A DNA stretch of 64,000 nucleotides from Ralstonia sp. NFACC01 (lineage in GTDB: Bacteria; Pseudomonadota; Gammaproteobacteria; Burkholderiales; Burkholderiaceae): assembly GCF_900115545.1 (NCBI RefSeq), contig NZ_FOWV01000001.1:915012-979011 (forward strand). The letters run 5' to 3'. The notes under the pieces were generated by a model. It made no database searches, was not told the DNA's origin, and saw only the letters and a list, made by a program, of their open reading frames with translations. Made by a program: the position numbers and the translations under genes. This document shows positions 30,951 through 39,945 of this stretch, one piece after another. Each line of letters opens with the position of its first letter. Position 1 is the first letter of the stretch.

Positions 30951-31751
30951 CTACTGGCCCCCGCGCTCTGTGTAGATGTTGCGCGCCAGGCAGAGGTCTT
31001 CCCATGCACGCGCCTTATCGGTCAGCGTGCGCAGCAGGTAGGCCGGGTGATAAGTCACCACCACGGGCACGCCCTCCACCTCATGCACCTTACCGCGCAG
31101 CTTGCCCACAGGCGTCTGCGTCTGCAGCAGGTTCTGCGCGGCAATGCGCCCCAGCACAACGATGATGCGCGGCTTGACCAGCGCAATCTGACGCTTGAGA
31201 TACGGATCGCACATCGCCGCTTCGTCCGGCTCCGGATCCCGATTGCCAGGCGGGCGGCACTTGAGCACGTTGGCGATGAAAACGCCCTTCTCGCGCGACA
31301 GACCGATCGATCGCAACATGCTGTCGAGCAACTTGCCGGCCTGGCCGACGAACGGCTCGCCCTGCTTGTCTTCCTGCTCGCCCGGCGCCTCACCGATCAG
31401 CATCCATTCGGCCTGACGATCGCCAACACCGAAAACGGTGTTCGTGCGGCGCTCGCACAGCTTGCACGATGTGCAGTTGGAAACGGCGGCTTCTAGCTGC
31501 GCCCAATCGAATGCGGCGATGCGCTGGGCGCGCGGGGCGGCCGAATCCGGCGGTGCGTCCATGACAAGGGGCTCGACTCGGGCAGCCGCAGGTTCCACAG
31601 CGGCAAACACGGGGGCTTCAGCCCCCACGGCAGCCGGCTCTGCAACGGCCTCGACAGCTTCGACCGTCTCCAATGCAGTTGGCTCAGCGCCGCGCAATGT
31701 CCATTCGGTCGAAACGCCCAGCGCTTCTAGCATTCGTGATCGACGATTCAT
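30951..31751 (-). CDS. Uracil-DNA glycosylase, family 4 (Fe-S)
   Basis: 266 residues. The first 85 residues are a variable Ala/Val/Glu-rich linker. The catalytic domain follows, with Fe-S cysteines beginning [10 protein letters not shown] and the later Cys in [13 protein letters not shown]. Motif A is [20 protein letters not shown] and motif B is the HPAYLLR strand near the C-terminus, both diagnostic for family 4 UDGs that remove uracil from DNA. Its ATG overlaps the rimI stop (ATGA), so tsaB-rimI-udg form one operon. In many beta-proteobacteria this order is conserved. Confidence 0.92.
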   Translation of the reverse strand: MNRRSRMLEALGVSTEWTLRGAEPTALETVEAVEAVAEPAAVGAEAPVFAAVEPAAARVEPLVMDAPPDSAAPRAQRIAAFDWAQLEAAVSNCTSCKLCERRTNTVFGVGDRQAEWMLIGEAPGEQEDKQGEPFVGQAGKLLDSMLRSIGLSREKGVFIANVLKCRPPGNRDPEPDEAAMCDPYLKRQIALVKPRIIVVLGRIAAQNLLQTQTPVGKLRGKVHEVEGVPVVVTYHPAYLLRTLTDKARAWEDLCLARNIYTERGGQ

Positions 31752-32275
31752 GCAGCCTCCACCCCGCTTGCCTCACACACCATGCGCATGACGAGCGCGT
31801 CTTCGCGCGTGTTGTTTTCGGCCGGGTAATAGCGCTTGCGCCGGCCGATCTCCGCAAACCCGATACGGTGATACAGCGCAATCGCGCCGGTATTGGACGG
31901 GCGCACTTCCAGCAGCAGGCTGCCGAAACCATGCACCAACGTGAGTGCCGTGGCCAGACGCAGCAGCCAACGGCCCAACCCTTGCCGCTGCCACGCCGGC
32001 GCAACGGTCACATTGAGCAGGTGCATCTCATCGACCACCGGCATGAGGATCAGGTAGCCCGCGACCTCGTTGCCGCCGTCACGCAGAACAATGCCGATGT
32101 GGCCGGACTTGAGCGAATCCTCAAAATTACCGCGGGACCAGGGAAACGTGAACGCCGCCTGCTCGATCGCCGCGACGCCCGCCAGATCGAGGGCGGTCAT
32201 GCGCTCGGCGCGCCAGCCCGCAGGCAACGGCGCTTGCGCGATGACACCGGCCAGCGCGTTCTCGATCAGGCTCAT
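31748..32275 (-). CDS. rimI: Ribosomal protein S18 alanine N-acetyltransferase
   Basis: 175 residues containing a GNAT domain: acetyl-CoA loop VAPAWQRQGLGRWLL (Q/R-x-x-G-x-G/A), LLLEVRPSNTGAIALYHRIGFAEIGRRKRYY with the RimI-type ending. It acetylates the N-terminus of ribosomal protein S18. The first codons overlap the tsaB stop by 4 bp and the last overlap udg by 4 bp, so the three genes are translationally coupled. Start ATG 32275 follows from the overlap. Confidence 0.9.
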   Translation of the reverse strand: MSLIENALAGVIAQAPLPAGWRAERMTALDLAGVAAIEQAAFTFPWSRGNFEDSLKSGHIGIVLRDGGNEVAGYLILMPVVDEMHLLNVTVAPAWQRQGLGRWLLRLATALTLVHGFGSLLLEVRPSNTGAIALYHRIGFAEIGRRKRYYPAENNTREDALVMRMVCEASGVEAA

Positions 32276-33012
32276 GGCTGTGCACCTGCGGCGGCAGCCT
32301 TGGCCTGCTGCACAGCCTGCCGCTCTTCAATTGTGAGCGCGACCTTGTCACGCACATAGAGCGGCGCCGCGTCTTCGGGGCGCACCGTATGGCCGGCAGC
32401 CAAGAGGCGCAGACCCACGGCGATGATCTCGCGAGCGTGCGGCGCGACTTCCGGCAACACAGCGGCGGCACCTGCCGCAATGCTCAACTGATCGCCGAAC
32501 ACTGCAGCAGCATTGCCCGCCAGCCAGTAAGGCTGCGTCGGCGCGGCAACGCTCTGCGGCCCACTCACCTGAATGGCGGAAAGCGCGTGCCAGCCGGAGG
32601 CATCCTGCGCCGCATCAACGGGCACGAAGCTGGCCCAGTAGCACTCGTCCATGCGCGCATCGAGGGCGATGGTCACGGCTGTGCCGGCCGGCAATGTTGC
32701 GCGCGTCTGTTCCGCGCAGGCGACGAGGGAATTGACTGGCACGACGGGCAAGTCCGCACCAAACGCCAAACCCTGCGCCACGCCGCACGCCGTGCGCAGG
32801 CCGGTGAACGAACCAGGGCCGGCGCCAAAGGCAATCGCCGCGCAATCGGCCAGGCCGATACCCGCCTCGGCCAACAATTCGGAAGCCGCCGGCAGCACGC
32901 GGCCACTGGAGCGCGGGCCGGTGTGTTCATGACGGAACAGCGTGCGCGTGCCGTCACCAAGGGCGACGGAGCAGAACTCGGTGGAGGTGTCGAAAGCAAG
33001 AATCCAGGGCAT
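32272..33012 (-). CDS. tsaB: tRNA threonylcarbamoyladenosine synthesis protein TsaB
   Basis: 246 residues from ATG 33012, giving the family start MPWILAFDTSTEFCSVAL. It belongs to the ASKHA fold and forms a complex with TsaD and TsaE in making t6A37 of tRNAs reading ANN codons. Other marks are HSS-like region GRVLPAASELLAEAGI and IAFGAGPGSFTGLRTACGVAQGLAF. It heads the tsaB-rimI-udg operon, divergent from the acyl-CoA-binding protein gene with 173 bp between starts. Upstream extension to 33084 lacks similarity. Confidence 0.93.
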   Translation of the reverse strand: MPWILAFDTSTEFCSVALGDGTRTLFRHEHTGPRSSGRVLPAASELLAEAGIGLADCAAIAFGAGPGSFTGLRTACGVAQGLAFGADLPVVPVNSLVACAEQTRATLPAGTAVTIALDARMDECYWASFVPVDAAQDASGWHALSAIQVSGPQSVAAPTQPYWLAGNAAAVFGDQLSIAAGAAAVLPEVAPHAREIIAVGLRLLAAGHTVRPEDAAPLYVRDKVALTIEERQAVQQAKAAAAGAQP

Positions 33013-33185
33013 GGCGGCATTGTACCGGCTGGTGTGGTGCCCGAAGGCGCAAACCCGTGGCCGCCCATGGGGAAAACGCGCCAAAAATCGACCGGAAAAC
33101 CGAAGCCATCCTCGAATTCAAACGGCCCGGCCATACAACCCCGGCGCTATCATCGCCAGACCATTGTTTTCAGCCGGGAATCATC

Positions 33186-33455
33186 ATGAGCGACCTGCAA
33201 GCCCGTTTCGACCAAGCCCAAATCGATGTCAAGGGCCTCTCCGAGCGCCCCGCCAACATGACGCTGCTGCGCCTCTACGCGCTGTACAAGCAAGGCGCCG
33301 AAGGTGACGCGCATGGCGACAAGCCGGGCTTTACCGACATCGTCGGCCGCTACAAATTTGAAGCGTGGGAAGGCCTCAAGGGCACGTCGCAGGACGAAGC
33401 CAAGCAAAAGTACATCGACCTCGTCGAAGAGCTGAAAAGCGGCGCAACGACCTGA
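33186..33455 (+). CDS. Acyl-CoA-binding protein
   Basis: 89 residues, the size of a single ACBP domain: four helices with MSDLQARFDQAQIDVKGLSERPANMTLLRLYALYKQGAEGD as the first half. The acyl-CoA contacts lie in LRLYALYKQ and in YKFEAWEGLKGTSQDEAKQKYIDLV. ACBP binds medium and long acyl-CoA and is mainly eukaryotic, but occurs in some proteobacteria including this group. The ATG at 33186 is the family start. A strong intrinsic terminator follows 21 bp after the stop, so it is monocistronic. Confidence 0.93.
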   Translation: MSDLQARFDQAQIDVKGLSERPANMTLLRLYALYKQGAEGDAHGDKPGFTDIVGRYKFEAWEGLKGTSQDEAKQKYIDLVEELKSGATT

Positions 33456-33476
33456 GCGTCGAATCGCCAAATGAAG

Positions 33477-33502
33477 AACCGGGCTACGCGCCCGGTTTTT
33501 TA
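33477..33502 (+). terminator. Intrinsic terminator of the acyl-CoA-binding protein gene
   Basis: AACCGGGC (33477-33484) and GCCCGGTT (33490-33497) form a perfect 8-bp stem with a 5-nt loop, followed directly by a run of six T (33496-33501). The convergent MFS gene ends at 33500, so its stop codon lies inside the T-tract. Confidence 0.9.
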
Positions 33503-34957
33503 TTGCGCTGCAGGAATGGTGGACGACAGCTCTCGGCGGCGCATGCGCCACGCAGCCAGCACGGCCAGTGCACACAGCGTGCCGAGAAAGATGAACGTCT
33601 CGTCGAAGGCCAGGATGCGTGCCTCAGGGTCGACCGCAGCGCCATGCACGGTTTCGATACCGCGCGCGGCGAGCCGCCATTGCAGAAAAATGCCCGTGGC
33701 CGACACACCGATCGCTCCGCCCAATTGACGCAGGAAATTGACGGCGCTGGAGCCTTGCGGGATCAAGGTGAAATCGACGCCGCGCATGGCACCCAGGCTC
33801 AGCGACGGCAGCACGAAACCGAGCCCGATCCGTCCGACGATGGCAATGGCAATCAACAGCAGGTAGCTGGTGGCACGCGTGTTGGTTGCCATCAGGAAGA
33901 ACGAAAGCGCCAGCGCCGCCAGCCCGAACGAGACCAACCGGAACGGCTCGATGCGATTGGTCAGCCGCCCCGCCAGCATGATCGTCACGGCTAGCACCAG
34001 CCCGGCGGGCAAGAGCACGAGCCCCGCGCGCGACGGTGCATAGGCCAGCGCTACCTGCATATACACGGGCACCAGATACGTCGAACCGTACAGCCCTGCC
34101 CCGTAAATGAAGGCCACCACCGCCCCCATCGCAAACTGTCGGTAGCTGAAGAGGCGCAGGTTCAGCAAGGGCGACTCCACCCGCTGCTGCCAGAATACGA
34201 AGCCCGCGACACACACGGCTGATACGAGCATCAGCACGATGCCGTGCATCGCATCACTGTGCAGCGCGACCAGCCCGTTGAGCAGCGTGACCGTCGCGCC
34301 GCCGATGAGCAGCAGGCCGCGCCAGTCAAGCGGCTTGGGCTCGCCCGCCATCGACGAGTTGACAGCCATGAAGCGCCGCGCCATCGCCCAGCCGATCAGC
34401 GTAAACGGCATCACCACGAAGAAGATCGAGCGCCAGCCGAACAGCTCCACCAGGAAGCCACCCACGCTCGGGCCCACGGCCGGCGCCAGCACGACGCCAA
34501 AGCCGAACAGGCCAAACGCCTTGCCCTGCTCCCGTTCGGGAAACACGCGCAGGATCAAGATGTTGGGCAGCGGCTGCATGATGCCGGCCGCAATGCCCTC
34601 CACGACCCGCATGGCGATCATCACTTCGTAATTGGGCGACAGGCCGCCCGCCAGCCCACCCACGCCCAGGAACAGCAACGCCCCGATGAACGTGCGCCGC
34701 AGCCCGAAACGCAGCAGCAGCCAGGGCGTCAGCAGCATCGACAAGGTCATCGCCACCATAAAGCTGGCCGACACCCACTGCGCGCGTTCCTGCCCGAGCA
34801 CGAAGTGTCGGCTCAGATCGGGAATCGCCACGTTGACGATGGTGGCCGAGATGACGGACGACACCGCGCCCACCATCAGCGTGAACAGCACAAGCCACTT
34901 GAAGCGCTCGCCGTAACGCGCGCGCAGGGCCTCCAGGGTGGGCGTGAATGTCGTCAT
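33500..34957 (-). CDS. MFS drug-efflux transporter, DHA2 (EmrB/QacA) family
   Basis: 485 residues with about 14 hydrophobic helices, as in the proton-driven DHA2 exporters. Motif A-like WLLLRFGLRRTFIGALLFLG follows helix 2, the family helix-1 motif is VSSVISATIVNVAIPDLSRHF, and motif C (GFGVVLAPAVGPSVGGFLVELFGWRSIFF) marks it as an antiporter. No membrane-fusion partner or regulator is adjacent, so the substrate is unknown. The terminal codons lie in the T-run of the convergent terminator. Confidence 0.9.
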   Translation of the reverse strand: MTTFTPTLEALRARYGERFKWLVLFTLMVGAVSSVISATIVNVAIPDLSRHFVLGQERAQWVSASFMVAMTLSMLLTPWLLLRFGLRRTFIGALLFLGVGGLAGGLSPNYEVMIAMRVVEGIAAGIMQPLPNILILRVFPEREQGKAFGLFGFGVVLAPAVGPSVGGFLVELFGWRSIFFVVMPFTLIGWAMARRFMAVNSSMAGEPKPLDWRGLLLIGGATVTLLNGLVALHSDAMHGIVLMLVSAVCVAGFVFWQQRVESPLLNLRLFSYRQFAMGAVVAFIYGAGLYGSTYLVPVYMQVALAYAPSRAGLVLLPAGLVLAVTIMLAGRLTNRIEPFRLVSFGLAALALSFFLMATNTRATSYLLLIAIAIVGRIGLGFVLPSLSLGAMRGVDFTLIPQGSSAVNFLRQLGGAIGVSATGIFLQWRLAARGIETVHGAAVDPEARILAFDETFIFLGTLCALAVLAAWRMRRRELSSTIPAAQ

Positions 34958-35041
34958 GGTCTCGTTGTAGTGATGTATGAGACGACCAGTGGAGCGAAAA
35001 CCTGGCCGGCGCCTCCTCCAGCGCTAGCCGGGCAGGACACG

Positions 35042-35539
35042 TCAGCCGAGGCGGCCGGTGGCGGCGATCTCCCGGATGCGGCGCACGGTGTCGATGTCGG
35101 ATTCGCGATAGGCGGATTTGACGATCTCGGCGTAGCGCGTGTCGCCGGTTTCGTCGGCGTTGGGCAACGTGGTGTCGTAGACGAAGCGGATGAACGCGGC
35201 GTTGACCTCGTTGCTCTCGATCGTCATGGTCAGCGAGCCGCCGGCGTGTTCGCCGGTGGCTGCGGTGGTGTAGGTCACGCGCTTGTGCGGCTCAAGCGTC
35301 ACGCGATCCTGGATGCGCGCCTTGCCGAACACAAGTTCGCGCTCGACCCAGCCGTCACCTTCAGCGGTGATGATGCATTCGTCCAGGCTTTCGACAAATT
35401 CGGTTTGCTCGCGCACGCGCAGTACCAGGCCTTGCCAGATCTGGTTCAGGGTCAGCGTGTCGATGAGGGGGTTCAGTGGATCGTTGACTTCCACCAGGTG
35501 TTCAAAGCGCAAAGCGGCCTCCGCAAGGTTTCGTGACAT
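35042..35539 (-). CDS. SRPBCC-fold protein (AtaL-like, DUF1857)
   Basis: 165 residues from ATG 35539. It has the START/Bet v1 plan: helix, small strands, long antiparallel sheet and a C-terminal helix, with FEHLVEVNDPLNPLIDTLTLNQIWQGLVLRV at the N-terminus, a conserved mark of DUF1857/AtaL-like proteins. Family members bind hydrophobic ligands, and none is defined here. It is isolated: 84 bp downstream of it is the MFS start, and a terminator and repeat element separate it from aceB upstream. Confidence 0.82.
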   Translation of the reverse strand: MSRNLAEAALRFEHLVEVNDPLNPLIDTLTLNQIWQGLVLRVREQTEFVESLDECIITAEGDGWVERELVFGKARIQDRVTLEPHKRVTYTTAATGEHAGGSLTMTIESNEVNAAFIRFVYDTTLPNADETGDTRYAEIVKSAYRESDIDTVRRIREIAATGRLG

Positions 35540-35574
35540 TATCGCGCGGCTTGGCCGGCCCTGCGCCAAATGAA

Positions 35575-35605
35575 AAACGCCGGCGGGTTACCCCAGCCGG
35601 CGTTT
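35575..35605 (-). terminator. Intrinsic terminator downstream of aceB
   Basis: On the minus strand AAACGCCGGC (35605-35596) and GCCGGCGTTT (35584-35575) form a perfect 10-bp stem with an 11-nt loop, followed by TTTTT-CATTT. It lies 147 bp after the aceB stop and 36 bp before the start of the next minus-strand gene. Confidence 0.8.
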
Positions 35606-35627
35606 CCGTTGCGATCCAAGCATCGCT

Positions 35628-35751
35628 TAAAAATCGTTCACGATCCGTAGCGAGCGACCCGAGGTTGGCGCGAGAAGCGCAGCCGTGCATGAGTACGGCG
35701 AGCATCACAGGGCCAAGATCGGGGCGCGCAGTAGGATCGTGAGCGATTTTT

Positions 35752-35752
<1 letters not shown>
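35628..35752. repeat. Nested inverted-repeat element in the aceB 3' region
   Basis: Outer arms AAAATCGTTCACGATCC (35630-35646) and GGATCGTGAGCGATTTT (35734-35750) pair with one mismatch. Inside, CCCGA-gg-TTGGC (35658-35669) pairs with GCCAA-ga-TCGGG (35712-35723), and GCCGT (35682) pairs with ACGGC (35695) as the tip. The result is one long three-tier hairpin of about 120 nt. It begins right at the aceB stop codon, so on the minus strand it is the 3' untranslated RNA ahead of the terminator. I believe similar sequences recur in related genomes but could not check. Confidence 0.75.
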
Positions 35753-37332
<1,580 letters not shown>

Positions 37333-37405
37333 GGTTGTTCTCCAGAGGATGATGTGAGGGTTGAACGGGTTCGGTCCTATGGCTGGGCCGATTGAACGCA
37401 ATGCC

Positions 37406-38104
37406 TTATGTCGCTTGTGTTGCCTGCACGAACTGCAGCAGATCGCGCATGTCGTGGCCGGCCGCGGTGGGCGCCACGTCGAGTGCCTCGGGCGGATGCC
37501 CCAGGCGGTTGATCCAGAACGTTGTGAAGCCGTACCAGGTCGCGCCGCAGGCATCCCAGCCATTGGACGAGACAAACAGAATCTGTTCCGCAGGCACACC
37601 AAACGCTTGTGGCGCCAACGCATAAGCTTGCGGCGCGGTCTTGTAGAGCTTGACCGCGTCGACCGACAGCACGTGATCGAACAGCCCGGACATCCCGGCA
37701 CTCTTCACGGCAATGTCGAGCATCTGCGGGTTGCCGTTGGAAAGGATGCCGAGCGGCAAGCCCATCTCGCGCAGGCGACGCAGCGCGGGCACGTTCTCCG
37801 GAAACGCCGACAGGCACGCATATTCGCGCATCAGCGTGGCTTCGTCGTGGGCGGAAAGCTCTACGCCCAGGCGCGCCGCCGCATAGCGCAGCGCATCGAC
37901 GGTGATATCCCAGAACGGCTTGTAGTGCTCGCCCGAGGGGCCGGCCAGCGAGCGGATGCGCGTGTAATCGATCTGCTTGTCGCGCCAGAGCACTGAGAGC
38001 GCTTCGCCCTTGCCGGCAAACAGTTGCTCGGCGCGCGCGGCCACGGAATACACGTCGAACAACGTGCCATAGGCATCGAAGACCACCGCGCGAATCGAAC
38101 TCAT
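37406..38104 (-). CDS. Haloacid dehalogenase, type II
   Basis: 232 residues from ATG 38104. It is a HAD-superfamily enzyme of the L-2-haloacid dehalogenase group: nucleophile Asp10 in VVFDAYGTLFDVYSVAARAEQ, motif II SNGNPQML, Lys in VKLYKTAPQAYALA and motif IV SSNGWDACGATWYGF. The DAYGTLFDV and SSNGWD forms are specific for 2-haloacid dehalogenases rather than phosphatases. Such enzymes turn haloacetate into glycolate, which could feed glyoxylate to the malate synthase downstream. That link is inferred. It is divergent from a LysR gene. Confidence 0.9.
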   Translation of the reverse strand: MSSIRAVVFDAYGTLFDVYSVAARAEQLFAGKGEALSVLWRDKQIDYTRIRSLAGPSGEHYKPFWDITVDALRYAAARLGVELSAHDEATLMREYACLSAFPENVPALRRLREMGLPLGILSNGNPQMLDIAVKSAGMSGLFDHVLSVDAVKLYKTAPQAYALAPQAFGVPAEQILFVSSNGWDACGATWYGFTTFWINRLGHPPEALDVAPTAAGHDMRDLLQFVQATQAT

Positions 38105-38322
38105 CAGAAGCTCCACGGACCTGAAGGCCACGCGCTCGAGCGTTCCATTGAGCAGAACGCCTTGCCGACCTTCGCAACGAGGGCCATTTTAGAAAAGCTG
38201 ACGCACCGCACAAAGACGGCAATGGTCACTTGATCTTTAACTTTTACCGACGGAATGACGAGTGATAACCTTTATATTCGTCACAATCCCGCAGGCCCCG
38301 GTCGGCACGGTATACATCAGGC

Positions 38323-39252
38323 ATGGATCATTTCAAGCAGCTCGAAACCTTTGTCGCCGTCGCAACACGCGGCAGCCTATCCGCCGCCGCCGCCGCTGAA
38401 GGCGTGGCGCCTGCCATCATCGGGCGCCGCATCGACGCGCTGGAAGAACGCCTCGGGGTCAAACTCCTCGTCCGCACCACGCGGCGCATCACGCTGACGT
38501 TCGAGGGATCAGCCTTCCTGGAAGATTGCCAGCGCATTCTCAATGACCTGCACAACGCCGAGGCCAGCGTCTCGGCCGGTGGCGTGAAAGCCAGCGGGCA
38601 TCTGCGCGTGACCGCCCCCGCCGGTTTCGGCCGCCGTCATGTCGCCCCGATGGTGCCGGACTTCATCGAGACACATCCGGATGTCTCGATGACGCTGGAC
38701 CTGGGCGACCGCGTCGTCGACCTCGTCAACGAAGGCTTCGACTGCGCCATCCGGCTGGGCGATCTGCCCGATTCGAGCCTCGTGTCGATCCGCCTGTGGG
38801 AAAACCGCCGCGTGGTGGTGGCTGCGCCGTCGTACCTGGAGCGCCGTGGCGTTCCGACGCAGGTGGAGCAGCTTTCCACCCACAACTGCCTGGCCTTTGG
38901 CGCCAGCGCCAACGTGCAGCGCGGCTGGGTCTTCCAGCAAGGCGGCAAGGCCGTCACCGTGAAGGTGTCGGGCACGATGGAATGCACCGACGGCGCCGTG
39001 CTGCGCGAGTGGTGTTTGCAAGGCTACGGCCTGGCGTGGCGCTCATGGTGGGAGGTCGGGCACGACATTGCCACCGGCAAGCTGGTGACGGTGCTCGACG
39101 CCTTTGAAGCGCCGCCGATCGGCATCCACGCAGTGTTTCCGCAGCGCAAGCATCTGCCGCTGCGCGTGCGCCTGTTCATCGACTTCCTCAAGAACACGTA
39201 TGGCAACCCGGCCTACTGGCGCCGGGCAGACGCCTTGATCGGGATGGATTAG
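38323..39252 (+). CDS. LysR-family transcriptional regulator
   Basis: 309 residues. The N-terminal winged HTH is MDHFKQLETFVAVATRGSLSAAAAAEGVAPAIIGRRIDALEERLGVKLLVRTTRRITLT, where the usual S at the recognition helix is replaced by PAIIGRRI. The C-terminal LysR substrate-binding domain has the subgroup mark ASGHLRVTAPAGFGRRHVAPMVPDF, as in CrgA/AaeR-like regulators. It diverges from the dehalogenase-aceB pair with 218 bp of shared upstream DNA, so it is a candidate regulator of that operon. The effector is unknown. Confidence 0.9.
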   Translation: MDHFKQLETFVAVATRGSLSAAAAAEGVAPAIIGRRIDALEERLGVKLLVRTTRRITLTFEGSAFLEDCQRILNDLHNAEASVSAGGVKASGHLRVTAPAGFGRRHVAPMVPDFIETHPDVSMTLDLGDRVVDLVNEGFDCAIRLGDLPDSSLVSIRLWENRRVVVAAPSYLERRGVPTQVEQLSTHNCLAFGASANVQRGWVFQQGGKAVTVKVSGTMECTDGAVLREWCLQGYGLAWRSWWEVGHDIATGKLVTVLDAFEAPPIGIHAVFPQRKHLPLRVRLFIDFLKNTYGNPAYWRRADALIGMD

Positions 39253-39336
39253 CAATCACCCCGAGTGGGTGAAACACCGCATGCGGCCTACAATCAAGAC
39301 AAGAACGTCTTCCCGCATCCCACCTCAGGAGGCCGC

Positions 39337-39771
39337 ATGTTCCAGCACATCCTCATCCCGACCGATGGTTCCGAGCTGTCGCGCAAGGCAGTGGCGGGCG
39401 CGCTCGACTTTGCCAAGACGCTGGGCGCGCGCCTGACGGCCTACACCTGCCTGGAGGAATACCCGTACACGCCGTTTTCCGAGATCGTCGTGGAGACGCC
39501 CCAGGCGTTCAAGGAGCGCGTCGAAGCGCAAGCGCGTGTGGTCCTCAAGGACGTGGAAGACGCCGCCGTCAGCGCCGGCATCACGTGCGACACCGACATG
39601 AGCTGCTTCGCCGTCCCGTACATGGGCATCATCGACGCGGCCGAACGCCATGGCTGCGACGTCATCTTCATGGCCTCGCACGGGCGGCGGGGATTGGCCG
39701 GGTTGCTGCTCGGCAGCGAAACGCAGAAGGTGCTCACGCATACCGAGATTCCGGTGATCGTCTACCGCTGA
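39337..39771 (+). CDS. Universal stress protein UspA family
   Basis: 144 residues from ATG 39337, which has AGGAGG 6 bp upstream. A single Usp domain: MFQHILIPTDGSELSRKAVAGALDFAKTLGARLTAY at the start, and the ATP-binding G-x2-G-x9-G-(S/T) pattern in MASHGRRGLAGLLLGSETQKVL. It is likely an ATP-binding member. Binding has to be inferred from the motif. It is monocistronic, with its own terminator 27 bp downstream. Confidence 0.92.
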   Translation: MFQHILIPTDGSELSRKAVAGALDFAKTLGARLTAYTCLEEYPYTPFSEIVVETPQAFKERVEAQARVVLKDVEDAAVSAGITCDTDMSCFAVPYMGIIDAAERHGCDVIFMASHGRRGLAGLLLGSETQKVLTHTEIPVIVYR

Positions 39772-39797
39772 ATCGACCTCCCGCAAGCACGATAACC

Positions 39798-39825
39798 AGC
39801 CGCCTTTTCAGGCGGCTTTTTTTTC
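39798..39825 (+). terminator. Intrinsic terminator of the uspA-like gene
   Basis: AGCCGCC (39798-39804) and GGCGGCT (39811-39817) form a 7-bp stem with loop TTTTCA and are followed by eight T. It lies between the uspA-like stop and the promoter of the NCS1 permease gene. Confidence 0.92.
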
Positions 39826-39828
39826 TCC

Positions 39829-39890
39829 TTGACTCTTGGCTTCCTGACGCATACAACTTTGTACACAAAACGAAAACAAGTTGTGTACAT
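39829..39890 (+). promoter_or_regulatory. NCS1 permease promoter with paired GntR-type operators
   Basis: -35 TTGACT (39829-39834) and -10 TACAAC (39852-39857) are 17 bp apart. Just downstream lie two TTGTnnACA-type sites, TTGTACACAA (39859-39868) and TTGTGTACAT (39881-39890), 22 bp apart start to start. Together they form a perfect 9-bp inverted repeat TGTACACAA / TTGTGTACA with a 12-bp spacer. Their place over the transcription start predicts repression, most likely by the GntR protein two genes downstream. Confidence 0.75.
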
Positions 39891-39945
39891 TTTTGCGCAC
39901 AAGATCGCCCGGTCCTGAAACCGGCAAAAAACCAAAGGAGACAGC

